Origin: Gigaspora rosea | Taxonomy: Eukaryota; Glomeromycota; Glomeromycetes; Diversisporales; Gigasporaceae | Direction: 5' to 3' | Length of the DNA: 64,000 bases | Assembly: GCA_003550325.1 (NCBI GenBank) | Contig: QKWP01000101.1 | Location: 33,685-97,684 of the forward strand | Shown: positions 44,091-56,044 of the stretch, in pieces | Layout: each line of letters starts with the position of its first letter | Position numbering within the stretch: position 1 is the first letter of the stretch | The notes under the pieces: generated by a model | Told to the model about the DNA's origin: nothing | The model's database searches: none | The model's input: the letters and a program-made list of their open reading frames with translations, nothing else | Translations under genes and position numbers: made by a program

Positions 44091-45746
44091 TCAAATTAGA
44101 ACAGCCTTATCCGTAATTTACATAATTTTTATTCTTTATTCATTGCTTGTGTCGTTTGTTCTTAACTAACCGTGTTGATTGTGCAGATGAAGTGTTGTTT
44201 GTATCATTCGTTCATTGTAGCATTTGTTAGTCTTATGTTGATGCTGCATTCGTGTTTTCTTCAAAGGGATTAACCATTATACATCTGAATTATTGATTGA
44301 TTGTTAAAGTTTTATTTTACATTTCAAGAAAGATTTATGCAGTATTAATTAATATTACTGCAAATAAGATTACGTTACTGAGCTAAATATTTCCCATATT
44401 AAATTATAAAAATAATTGAGGGGTAAATGCGGGTAATCGAAGACCGAGTCGTTAAAAATTCATTCGTGAAATACAGATTTTAATTTTAGTAAATCAGCGC
44501 AACTCTAAAAAAAAAAAATATGGTATGCGTCTCCAGATTTTATTCATCGAAATTTTGTTTGTATTTGACTAAATAAAATTTGACCTTCTATCCATTGAGG
44601 TACTTGGGAAAACCTTTAATCAGTCAATAGGCTAAACTTCTATTGCCAGTACTATCTTGATACCATGCAATTCATGTGACGAGATTTTATTATAAAACAT
44701 TAAGCACCGATTATTGGAAAATTTCTTAAAGGAAAAATTAATATCATCGAGATACATCATCTCATACAACTTGCACGAAACTGCAGGAATAAAATCGTTA
44801 TATCGCGTGAAGCATAATACTTGTGAATTACCCAACAACAATTTTACATATATAAATTAACTGTAATTAGTTATATAATTCTTCTGTCGGTATTTTCTTT
44901 TTTTTTCACAACTTTGGTACTAAAATTATACAAAAGGAAATTCACAAAAGGATATTTTATTTCGGTAAAAGAACGTTCGATTTGTATAAAAGGACGTTCA
45001 ATTTCATACAAATAGGTACAAATGATAATTAACTAGATGATGTTAAAAGGGATAAGTACTATAAAAAATCTTAAAAAAAAAATTTTTTTTTCTTTTTCTT
45101 TTTGATTATAATTACATCTTGAGGCACATGAAAGGGATTTTCAATCTATTCATGATAAAAATCGGACTCTTTGAATATCTTTCGCTGTGTAATTGTTTCA
45201 GTTTTTTTATATATTTATAGATATTATGATCTATATTGTATATTACTAAATGATTATGGTTCGATTTTCCAAAAACCATTTTCCGAAAGAACCAAATCGG
45301 CCGGGATTATAGTTAATACAGTTAACTCGTCGATATGATCTTTCGGGAAAATGACTTTATTTAAAACTTGTTGAAAATCAAGGTATGTACACGTATAAGT
45401 TTACTATTAATAAAGTCACTAACACAAAAATAAAAAATTCGATCAACTCTGATTGACTTAACAGCAAATCATTCGTTTATCATTGGTAAGTTGACATTAA
45501 CATTATTTATTTAGCACAATTATGGTACGATTTTCCGAAATTCACTTCTTCGAAAGAAGGGTGGCATTATAGTTAATGCCGGCTAACTTTGTCGATATGA
45601 TGTCTTTCAGGAAAATTGCTCTTGGGACTTGAGTTACATTGCTTTTATATAAAATCGCACCTTTTTTACGACGAAATGTTCAAACAATTCAACAATCATC
45701 ATTCATCAGATATTAAAAGATTTTTTCTCATCGAAAATTATCCAAA

Positions 45747-45899
45747 ATGAAAGTATCACTCAACATTTTTCTTATCGTTATTATCTGCATCCTGACTTTA
45801 AAATCCTCAACGGCCAATGGTTACATTGTCAGAAGATGTAATGAAGAATGTGCGGACCACACGGGCCAATCATGCTGTGGTGCTGGTCATAAAAATTGA
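45747..45899 (+). CDS. Small secreted cysteine-containing peptide, copy 2 (50 aa)
   Basis: The signal sequence is identical in protein and DNA to copy 3 (MKVSLNIFLIVIICILTL at the start, STANG around the cleavage site). The mature ~27 residues read C-x3-C-x7-C-C-G-A-G-H-K-N with Cys31, Cys35, Cys43 and Cys44. TATA box TTTTATATAAAA is at about 45647. It is intact, with no intron. Even cysteine number allows two disulfides. Function unknown. Confidence 0.82.
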   Translation: MKVSLNIFLIVIICILTLKSSTANGYIVRRCNEECADHTGQSCCGAGHKN

Positions 45900-45983
45900 A
45901 CGTTGGTAGAATTCAAACTTAAAAAATAGGTGATTCGTTCCTGGTGAATTCAGGACTCTATGATGAACTTAGCATCCATATCC

Positions 45984-46160
45984 CGTTGATTCTCACTTTC
46001 CCGAAACCCACTTTCCCGAAAACTATTTTCCCGACATCACATAGGGTTAGGGTTAGCATTTTGTTAATTGTGGCAATATATTTTTAGCAAATTGTCACCT
46101 GTGTGATGTCGGGTAAATGACATGTCGGGGAAATAGCTTTCGGGAAATCGTACCGTAACC
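45984..46160. mobile_element. 177-bp MITE inserted in block 2
   Basis: It is flanked by the 9-bp duplication TCCATATCC (45975-45983 and 46161-46169). Blocks 1 and 3 show the single uninterrupted version. Both inner ends contain TTTCCCGAAA; TGATGTCGGG and AGGGTTAGGGTTAGC are inside. The 9-bp duplication suggests Mutator-type mobilisation. Confidence 0.9.
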
Positions 46161-47003
46161 TCCATATCCATGCCATAATTTTCCTTTGACTATTTGTCAC
46201 ATCACTTAGAAAAGTGTTCAATATTATTTATTATATACAGTTTTAATTGCTAATTTTATTCAATTTGACTAAACGATATTAATTGCAATAAAGAAAGATC
46301 CTTTATACTTTATTGCTATTCTTAATCGATGGATTTGAATTTCACTGGTATCTATTTTTGATTATTATAAGAATTTATAAAATTTTTTGATCTTTAACTT
46401 TAAGTTAAAATTAGGCTTTAGGTTTAAGATTAAGGTTAAAATTAAAGCTAGATGTTGTTTTTCTACTGTACTGTAGTATTTGGAACATTAAATACTAAAA
46501 CCGTTTTTGAGAACTAGCATACTTGGTGTATTTCACTCTGGTAAATTAAATTGTCCTTTAATTTTTTATTATTTTATATAAGAAAATTTATCAAATAAAT
46601 TATTTTGAGCTGTTAATTTCAATAAAATTATACGTTTTAATTCATTACTAATTAATGATGCCTGATGAAGCTGACGAAACATGTCGAAATGGGTGGTTTA
46701 GTCAAATTTCGTCAGTTTTGAGATTGCAAACATCGTTTCATCAGGCATCAAGTATAAGTAAAATGAGAATGCCTGAAGATTTCTATTTCAAAAAAGGTTC
46801 TGACTGTTACTTATTGTGTAACGTATTTTAATACTGTCATTTACGTAATCATACTGATACGCGCAAAGTTACAATTACGTGAGCAGGGTGAATCAATCCT
46901 ACGTGATAGCATTTTCAAACGTTTATTTTCATTTTTTAGTACTATAGTAATAATATGCATAATCACTTTTTTTATTATGGGCAATCTTTCTAATTGCTGT
47001 AGC

Positions 47004-48161
47004 TAGTGATGGGCAAATCCCGATTTTTTTAAAAATCCCGCGCGGATCCCGCGCGGGATTCGCGGGATCGAGTAGAGTTTCCGAATTTTTCACGATTAAT
47101 AAATATATATATATATATATATATATATCATCACTGGGAATGTAATTTCTCGTTAAAATAATAATCATTTCTATAAATCTTACTGCATACAAATAAAATG
47201 TTTATATAGATTTTTGCATACGTTTAAAAATTTGAATCTTATAATTATTAAATTTATCAATTCATATTTGTCTTAATTTTATCAATTTATTTTTAAAATA
47301 TTATTATATAAATATATATTTAACAATTATAATGGTAACAAAGCGATCAAATTATATAAGCGTATAAAAATATTTATAAGTAAGGCCACGCAAAGTTAAT
47401 TTTTCGTTTTGCATAACCTGGGGTTTCAAAATTCCGGTCGGCGGGTCGGATTTCTTTTCTTTTTTTTTTAAAAAAAAAAAAAAACTTTGCGTGGTCTAAA
47501 TTCATTTATATTCACATCTAAGGTCACGCAAAAGTTAATTCTTCGGTTTGCATAACATAGAATCAGAAATTTTTGACTTTTTTTTTATTAGACCTATCGG
47601 GTAATTACGGAAAGGTAGGTCGTCATCGGGTTACACCGGAGAAAAATTAAATGGCAAAAATGGAATAATTGGCACAATAGGAATTTTAAATTTTTTTTTG
47701 GAAAAATTGGGTCTGCGGGTTATGCAAAAATTAACTTTGCGTGGACTAATCAGATGCATAACCAGGTATAAATGTGCTAAAATTTATAAGTAACAAGGTT
47801 TTATACATACAAATATTCATAAACGACTCATAAGAAAATAATCGTACTTATAATTTCTGATCAAATAGTCACTTCACAATAATGGATTCCCACTTTATTA
47901 ATAATGACAATTTAAAAAAATATATTTCAATGTACAGTTTGCGCATTATCTCTGTACGTACGTACGATGTATATATGTGGAACGAGAAACAAATAAAAAG
48001 TTAATGCGTGCATAATAATTTTATTTACATCAAATACTAATTAGGAATTGGCCCACTTATGTTAAAGTAGGTCGGATAATTTGTTAATGCGGGCCAGATA
48101 TATGCTAACGCAGGCCAGACAATCTTATATTAAAAATCCCGCTTTAAATCCCGCATCACTA
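47004..48161. mobile_element. hAT-type element E, copy 2, 1158 bp
   Basis: The ends TAGTGATGGGC and GCATCACTA lie inside the 8-bp duplication GCTGTAGC (46996-47003 and 48162-48169). The left part has the palindromic GATCCCGCGCGGGATTCGCG motif. Two MITE C units are inserted in its middle. It has no transposase gene. Confidence 0.9.
47383..47757. mobile_element. Two MITE C elements side by side
   Basis: 47383-47507 and 47520-47757 each begin AGGxCACGCAAA(A)GTTAATT and end with the inverse AACTTTGCGTGG. They share the first ~30 bp (including TTTGCATAAC) but differ inside. A partial copy lies at 28299-28405. The other hAT E copy lacks both, so they inserted later. Confidence 0.8.
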
Positions 48162-48169
48162 GCTGTAGC

Positions 48170-49020
48170 ACTGGACGTAAGAACGTACCCTGAGACTAGT
48201 TATATTTATAAGACTTACTATTTGCTACTGCTTATTGTATTCTCAAAATATTATTTTATTGTCCGGCAGCTTACTATGATTCGTCTACCAAATAAAATTT
48301 TATTCGGCATAAACTATATAGTTGCCGAATAATAAAATTGACTATCGTCGGAAGTTACCGGATAAATGCGTTATCAGTCATGCAGATGTCTTATAACTTA
48401 ATTATTTGGTCAAAAGATTTAAGATCAGCCTAAGAAGTTGAATTCCTTCGGAATTTAATTTCTTAGTCTGATCTTAATCCTTGACCAAATAAACTAGTTA
48501 TCAGGCAGTGCCTGCCTGATAACTATTAATTATTAAAATTTATATTATTCATATCCATGCCAGCATCTTTCTTGAGTAAGACCCGGTAGTATGACCATAT
48601 TGATTTACTTCTTTTAATGAGATATACCTGCGTATACTTAATTGCGCTTGTTTTTAAAAACTAACTATTTCTTACACATATATGTAACTGTCGGTGAAGT
48701 GTGTGTCGGTAAAATCAAAACACAAACCATCTATGGAATAGATCGCATATTCAAAGAAAAGATAAGAAAAAGAAAATGCGAAAATAAAGAAAAACAAGTG
48801 CCAGAACCAACGTTGAGGTCCTAATTAAAAGTGTTGCAAATGCAACTTTGCATGTAATATTCATTATTATTATTATTATTATTTTTAATAATTACAGCCG
48901 GTACTTATATTAACTACTAATTTGACTTTGTAGTTTTAGGTTTTATGTATTATCTATTATCTGTTATGTAGATCTATTGCATATGGAACCTTAAAAGCAT
49001 CTACCCCAGTGCTATCAATA
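48170..49020. other. Gene-free stretch with hairpins
   Basis: 48405-48492 folds into an ~85-bp hairpin (TTTGGTCAAAAGATTTAAGA and its inverse around CCTTCGGAA). Next to it GTTATCAGGCAG and CTGCCTGATAAC make a second hairpin at 48497-48526. No coding frame is supported. Confidence 0.5.
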
Positions 49021-49230
49021 ATTCATCCCACGTGATCAGTACCAAAGTTATTTCATTTAGGTTAGGGTTAGGGTGAGTGCCCAGTTAGGGTTTGTGCTTA
49101 GGTTATTGTGTAGGTTGTCAATGCAAAAAAGTGGTTTTTGAGAAACAAGCGTTTTTTGACAAATGAGATGATTTTCCTGCGTTACGCCGAATTATGTTCT
49201 TTTATTGGCCAATAATCACGTGGGATGAAT
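49021..49230. mobile_element. 210-bp MITE with perfect 16-bp ends
   Basis: ATTCATCCCACGTGAT at the left and its exact inverse at the right. The inside has GGTTAGGGTTAGGGTGAG. No clear target duplication. Confidence 0.75.
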
Positions 49231-49871
49231 GTTATGGCGTGGAAATATTATCAGTTATTTCGATTTAAGCAAATCTAAAAATTTCGAAAAAGATATCACA
49301 ATCATTTTATCTATTTATTTATTTATTTATCATACATAGGAACCACATGACCGGCATAGTTAAAGGCCAATCATTTTATGTCACATGATAATTTGGACAA
49401 AATTTTGATTTCTTATGAAAAATTGCTTTCTAAATTTCCATGTTCCTGTATTAGGGTAGTTCATAAAAGCGGGCAGATCACATGACACAATGTTTTGCAT
49501 AAGTAAATTTTGAATTTTTCGCACATTTCTCCTTTTTTCGCTTGTTTTGCTTCGTCGGGCCAGGGATACAGAAAAGTTTTGATATCATTTGTAAATATGA
49601 CGATACTAAAGAAAGCGGTTTTTATAATATAAATATAGACTAAAAGAAACTTTATACGATATTCAAACAGAACTAGTGTCACATGAACAAATTAAAAAAT
49701 TCCGTTACACGGAATTCGAGTTATAATAAGTCATTACGAAGTTACAAACCAATTCAGTCTGTCGAATTGGATCTCGCAAGGGTTATTATGTTAAAGTCGA
49801 ATTTCAAAAGCTAGGTGCATCATTTTATTATTATTGTTTTTTATTTTGAAAGTGGACGTGGAACTTAATTA

Positions 49872-50612
49872 AGGCTAGGGTATCTCATATGATGTTACAC
49901 ATATGTAATTTTATGCAGATCACGGATTCAGCCCCTATAAAAGATTATGCAAACTCGTGACTGTTAAAGAATTTTAACCCACGGTTTAATATTGTTAAAA
50001 CGAAGTTTTTTCAGTTGTTTAAAGGTTGTGTATTTGCTAGTAAACAGTTTTTTCATTAAACGAACTGTTTAAAAAGAGGTTTGTTTAGAAACAATATAGT
50101 ATTAACTTTGCGCATGTGGCTTCAAAAATGCGCATGTCAAGTAAACTTTTTTAACAAACGGTTTTTTTTCTTTAACTTTTACAGGATATAACTTCGGTCA
50201 CTTGCTTACATCCAATGATATTATAAAAATTATTTGTAATTAAGAATTTTTTGAAAGTTTATTAGAAACCTTTCGTATTTATTAAGAGATCTATTTATAG
50301 ATTAGACAATATTTAGAACCGTATTAAATATAGTATATAAACTATTTGGAAGATTGGATTTTTTGTGCACAAGTGTTTGTAACAAGTATTTAAAACTTAT
50401 TGCAAATAAAATTTTTTATTATAATATGAGTAAGATTGTATAAAATAAAAAAATCAAAGATTTTTAGTCTTCATATGTTCGTAGGCATAAAATAATTTGA
50501 TTGGCTAATAAATAATAAATTACTATTTTTAGATTAGTTATACGAATGATCTACAATATGCAGCATGTCCGTTATTTTGCTATATTGCAGATTATATGAG
50601 ATACCCTATCCT
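49872..50612. mobile_element. 741-bp element with TA target, mariner-like
   Basis: AGGCTAGGGTATCTCATAT and its inverse (one mismatch) bound it, with TA directly outside both ends (49870-49871 and 50613-50614). No transposase remains. Gene-free DNA lies on both sides (49231-49869 and 50613-51575). Confidence 0.7.
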
Positions 50613-51575
50613 TAACATTTTAAGATCTTATATAAATTAGAGCGCTTATGCTCTATTTTGAGCAAATTCTCTCTAATTTAAATGTACACGCTCTTTTCTC
50701 ACATATATGCTCTAATTAGAACATGGGTTAAGCCACCAAGCCACCACTAATTTCCTTTTTAGTATACTAATTGATATTTACATTGAAAAGAATTAAATCA
50801 AGATGCGTTGAACAAATGCAGTAAGCTATGCGAAATATAATTAATTTTTGTGTATCAAAATATCAGGATAGAGTTTAGTGTAGGTTTTTTTTTGTAACTA
50901 CTTAATATGGTAGATGTATACTTGTAAATTAAAATTTTTTCTCATGTCTACTAAAGAATTATTTTACTCAAGCTTATTCATCAAGAGTAACAAAGTTCAG
51001 GCACTCTTAGATGAATGTTGATCACTAGCAATAACTTTACTGTATTAGCTAACTATAAATTAGAGGCCTAATTTCTATTTGATTTACTGTAAAAAATTCT
51101 ATTATAATAAAGCTTATGAGTTATCACAATGACATAATATTTGATAAGTTAGTTTGTATTACTAATGCAGTAACATACTATATGTATTGAATTTAGCTTA
51201 TTTTAAAAATTTGTTACAACCAGAGCACAAATTTCTAGGGATGTAATCTGCTTTTTTTTGGCAATGTTCCCAAAATGGAACTTAGAAAGGATAGAAGTAA
51301 TGTTACTATTGTATAAAGAATATAAAAAAGTGGAGAATTTCACTAGAATTTCTGACTATTAAAAAATTGTGCTGGATGTTTTTGGCATTTACAACAGATT
51401 TTGTATGCATTACTACTATAGTAATACACAGTATGTAATTAAAGTTAGTTTGTGTTATAAATTCTATTATAATTTATATAAATTTCAGGTAACTGGATGA
51501 GTAAATGCTTAATTAGTTGATTTGTATAACTAGCTAAGAATCAATTACCAAAATAAAATATTATAATATTATAAA

Positions 51576-52449
51576 TACTGTATATTCTCAAAAATAAGCT
51601 ACTTTGAAAATAAGCTACTCTCTGATTTTTTTAAAAAATCTCAAAAAAACTATTAGCAGTTGCTATATATAAAAATCTAAATTCAAAAGTGCCATTAAGT
51701 AAACTTGTTCAGGACATCAAAATACACCTATAATAAATATTTAGTATCATTTGGACAATTTTTTGTTAGTCATTGTTCAATTTTTCAAAAAATTTAACTA
51801 TTTGAAAATAAGCTACCCCATGTTTTTGTGTAATTTTTGCACCAAAAAAGTATAGTGCTAGTGGCTTTAAATCTCAAATCACTTAATTTTTGTTCACTTT
51901 TGCCAAAATCATGTAATATAAGTATATCCAATCAAAATGTATGATTTGGATAGCTCTTTTTTTTTTTTTTTAGAGAGCATTTTTACTTTTTTTTAAAAAG
52001 TACTTTTATTTTTTTTGTTAGATAGGCTTTTTTTTTTAGAAAGAGCTGAGCTTTTTTTAAAAAGCACTTTGTTTCTTTTAGAGAGTCCTCTTTTTTTTAG
52101 AGAGGGGTTTTTTTAAAGACCAAAATTTTTTTGTAGCCCAAAAAAACATCACATTACTGTAATAGTGCATTTTGATTGGCTTAAAGTAAAACATATACAT
52201 TCACATTTTTATATTTTATTAATAAATTATTAATTTTTAAAAGGCTACTACTGCTTTACCAGTTTAGCTTTAAATTGGAATCTAAACAATAAATTTTATC
52301 ATTTAGGACATAAAGAACTAAATTTGTAAATAGTTTTACATTTTATAAATTTTTAAAAAAATAGAAATATTTTTTGTAAAGCTATTTTTTACGAAAATTT
52401 AGATTTAAAAGCCACTGGCACTATAGCTTATTTTTAGGAATATATGGTA
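51576..52449. mobile_element. 874-bp inverted-repeat element with T-rich core
   Basis: TACTGTATATTCTCAAAAAT and, inverted, TACCATATATTCCTAAAAAT form diverged ends of about 27 bp including ATAAGCTA. The core 51950-52135 repeats TTTTTTTTAGAGAG and AAAAAGxACTTT motifs. No coding content or sure target duplication. Confidence 0.65.
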
Positions 52450-52620
52450 AGCAAAGGTTCCAAAAAGTTCCAAAAAAAAATAAACATAGTAAACAAGACA
52501 TAAAGATCTGTGAATTTCCAAAAATAAAATATAAAGTAATCTTAATTGGTTGCAATTGGTTAATACCAAATATTTTAGTCCTGTTAATTAATTAAAAAAT
52601 TTTTTTATTCAAATCACTAC

Positions 52621-52707
52621 TGACTATATGGGGTGAAGTCAATAGAAATGGGACAAATCTATCTAATAAATTTGTTCCATTTCTATTGACTCCACCCCAT
52701 ATAGTGA
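52621..52707. repeat. 87-bp hairpin
   Basis: TGACTATATGGGGTGAAGTC and its counterpart pair over about 37 bp around a ten-base loop, with two mismatches. It is probably a very short foldback element. Confidence 0.85.
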
Positions 52708-53455
52708 AAAAAAATAACAAGAATATATAATATACTTGTAGATTGGTTTATTGCTAATTAAAGACTATTACTTATTGTTTTACATCCTTTATTTTGATGA
52801 TTTATAAATAAACTAGATTTAGCATTTACTATTCCTAATATTAAAATTGTCAAACAAATTATTTACCATGCTTATAATTATCATATACTATTATAATATA
52901 ACCTTTTTAAAGAAAATACTATTAAAGTGCCTTTAACAATGGACCTTTGGATGGCTAAAAATCATTAAGAATTTCTTGGAGTTACTTGTTTATATATAGA
53001 TTAACAATTTTATTTAAAGAAGTAACTCTTGCTATACAACAACTTTGATATCATCATACAGCCACCAATAATTATAAAACAGTTAAAAGTAGTATTTCAA
53101 ATCAAGTGACCCAGCTTTGCATGCCATATTTGGTCAAGATTTTTAAACTTTCGCCTTTTTAATTATCTACTTATTAATAATAAAATTTACAGATAATAAT
53201 AATTCTATATAGATTACCACAAATGTTTCTAGTTTTTTAGTTATCTTCAAGTATCTAATTTATAAAAATAGAAAAATGGGTCATAGTTACTTGATTGACC
53301 CATTTGTTTGATTTTAGAATTTTAATTAACTCAAAACCAAATACTAGAATCACAAAATTCTATCTAGAAGTTTGTAAAAAGGTACTTTTCTGCAACTTTA
53401 ATAATAATTAAAAGCAGCTTAAAAAGATCAGTTTTCTAAAATTATTAATTAAATA

Positions 53456-54134
53456 CAGTTTGACCTCTCTATAGTACACCCCATATAGTCACACCTCTAC
53501 ATAAGCACCCAATATTGTGCAACAGTCTTAAAATATAGTAAAAAACCCTTATTATAGTCACATATCACTTATAATCACTATCACCAAAAATTTTGATTTT
53601 TTTATCCATTTATTAAAAAAAACCTCATTATAGTCACCAATTTTGACTAAATAAGGATAATAAAATCTGATTGGCCAATATTTATATTCATGTTTATTTA
53701 AAATATTCTATTAAAAATTCTTAAATGTTTGACAGTAAATAACTTTTGATGCAATGGTCCGATTTGGGTGAAACACCCACCAAAATGTTCGTCTTGATGT
53801 GACGATTCTAATGACCCAAGATCGTTAAAATCAGATCATACACTCCTGAGATCGTATCACTTTACATGTTTAAAGATTGATTAAATTTAAATATCTAAGA
53901 AAAATCCTTTAAGATTTTAGCATTTTGTAATTAGATCTGAATTATTTTGGACTCTTTAGAATCATCTCATTGAGTCATACACTCTGGTAGTTGTTTTATC
54001 CAAATTGGGCGCAAATACATTACTTATTGGCCTTTGGTCACGTGACCATGACAAGTATTTATTTATAGTCTCACCTCTAAACAATCACCAAAATATGGCG
54101 CGACGGACTTTGTGATTATGGAGAGGTCAGACTG
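53456..54134. mobile_element. 679-bp Tc1/mariner-type MITE with TA target
   Basis: CAGTTTGACCTCTCTATAGT at the left and, inverted, CAGTCTGACCTCTCCATAAT at the right. TA flanks both ends (53454-53455 and 54135-54136). Such ends with a TA duplication are typical of Tc1/mariner relatives. The interior has repeated TATAGTCACC-type motifs and no transposase. Confidence 0.88.
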
Positions 54135-54639
54135 TATAGCAAATAAAATGGGTCAAAAAGTTTGAAACCCTAGCTGAAAGTATTTTATAATATTGGGGCT
54201 TTATGGGCAACATATATTCAATTACTACTAATAATGCCCTAAATATAAAAAAATCTGTAGCAAAACTTGATGAAGTTTTATAGCAGAGATGTAGTATTCA
54301 TACACTACAATTAGTAATCAGGAAGGAGTTCGTGCAAAGCATCTGATAGACTTTTTTAAACCAAAATTATCAGAGCAATTAGAGAAAATTCAAAATGGAA
54401 ATCCTAAAAAGCAAATCTGGTAAATTTTCAAATAAGATAAATTAAAAATTCTTTATTATAATTATATACTATTTAATTTATTCATTAGTATTTAAAGGAT
54501 GCTAAAGAAACAACTGTTTATTTAATTAGTTGTATAGCAGATTTTAATACACAGTGGAATAGTTCTTATTTAGCATGGACATGATTAATACTAATTAAGG
54601 TTTTTATTGAGCTTCTAATTGTTCATCTTACAATCCATG

Positions 54640-55788
54640 CCCTATAAAAAAAGTGGCCCGGGGTGTGGTACGGGTTGTGTCTGGAATCCACGGAATGGCA
54701 CGGTCGGAGTGGTACGTATAGAGCTGTTGACAGAATATCACGGTAAAAAGTGGTACGGGGGAGGTGGCACGTTATGACACGTCATACGTATTGGCACCTT
54801 CATTTCACGGAATGATACGTGTCGAAGGTGGTACGTGTTGGCTCATTTCACGAAGAGCGAAAGATCAATATACGATTTTTTTTAAAAAAATTGCTATATC
54901 TCATAATTTCACTAATGAAACTGCTCATATCGGCTGATTTGATTTTTTGGGCCTTTTTTCGATAAACTGTTATACGAAAATTTGCCCCTAAGTGACGTTG
55001 AAAAACTAACAAACGAAGCACTTATTACAACTAACAAAAGAGCTTCTTTGACGTCTAGACAAGTTAAAAAACCAATAAAACTCAATAAAAGAGCTATGCT
55101 AAGCTGTAGAAAGACGTGCTTTTACCGTTTGTTGAAATATTCGGGTGTTTTAGGAGGAGAACGATGGGTTTATGATGGGTTGGCAACTTCAAGGATAAAC
55201 TCGGAAGCAGATTTTTAAAAAACTGACTTTTTTAATACATATCTGGTTTATAATTAAATATATAAGCACCATAATTTTCTAGGTATTTAATTATGAACAC
55301 AGGGTTAGTTAAAAAGGCCGTTCTTATGAAAATTCGTACTGTAATAAATTTTAAGTACGAAATTTCTTTGATAATCCTCAATCATGATTGGTTGATTTTG
55401 GGGTTGAAACAAGTCGGCCGATATGTCTGGGTATCTTAACAAAAAAAATTCCTTGCAAAATTTTGATACATGAGCAGTTGTTAGTTTGTTTATATTGTAT
55501 TGATTGTTGATATAAATTTATGTAATCTACTTGTATGTATATTTTTTTTTTTATCACACGTTAATTCACGTTAATTACCTGGCCAAATCCCGTGCCATTT
55601 GGACTAGTAAAGTGTTGCAAAACCCGAGTTATTAACGGTCCATTTTGTATGGCATACGGTCCACCACGGGCCAAAAATCCGTGCCAATCCAAGCCTCCTA
55701 CGTACCAAATACGGGTTTAATCCGTGCCATCAAAACCCGTGCCTTTACTCAGCCAACCCGTACCTTTACGGTCCATTTTTTTATAGGG
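54640..55788. mobile_element. 1149-bp inverted-repeat element with 3-bp flanks
   Basis: CCCTATAAAAAAAGTGGCCC and, inverted, CCCTATAAAAAAATGGACC form the ends. ATG lies just outside both (54637-54639 and 55789-55791). Subterminal GGTACGGG and CACGGAATGGCACG motifs recur in direct and inverted form. A 78-codon frame inside (54982-55218) lacks ATG and a recognisable product. Confidence 0.75.
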
Positions 55789-55936
55789 ATGAAAATTCTG
55801 ATAAACATAAAGATGGAAGACATTTGTGTGAAATCAATCTATTAGAACAAAAATGGGGTCTATTGAAAGATCTTTTACAAGCATTCGAGGATGATACTAA
55901 ATATTTGGGTGGCTCATACTATTCAACACATGGCTT

Positions 55937-56044
55937 ACCGTATAACCTCGAAATAACGCACAGGGGTGTTATTTCGAATCTTGGCCCGAATTAAGCTTAA
56001 TTCGGGCCGAAATTTGCAATTTCACCCTTGCGCGGTTATACGGT
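55937..56044. mobile_element. MITE F, copy 2, inside the hAT transposase
   Basis: A 108-bp hairpin starting ACCGTATAACCTCGAAATAA, with arms meeting at AATTAAGCTTAATT. It is homologous to 38103-38220. It splits the transposase coding sequence between STHG and MYRD. No flanking duplication was found here, in contrast to copy 1. Confidence 0.85.

Larger units (their letters stand above)
44414..46838 (+). repeat. Peptide-gene block, copy 2
   Basis: Homologous to 39936-42040 and 57739-59736, same orientation. Copies 2 and 3 share a further ~250 bp at the left end (TCCAGATTTTATTCATCGAA) that copy 1 lacks. It contains an inserted 177-bp MITE at 45984-46160 absent from the other copies. The downstream hairpin is at about 46655-46750. 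Confidence 0.9.

Noticed and set aside
44188-44274. 28-codon ATG frame with a hydrophobic leader just upstream of block 2
   Set aside because: It is too short, is not repeated in the other blocks, and has no mature part or promoter motif shared with the peptide genes.
54982-55218. 78-codon frame with KKPIKLNKRAML
   Set aside because: It lies inside an inverted-repeat element, has no ATG and no recognisable family. It might be a captured exon, but this cannot be supported.
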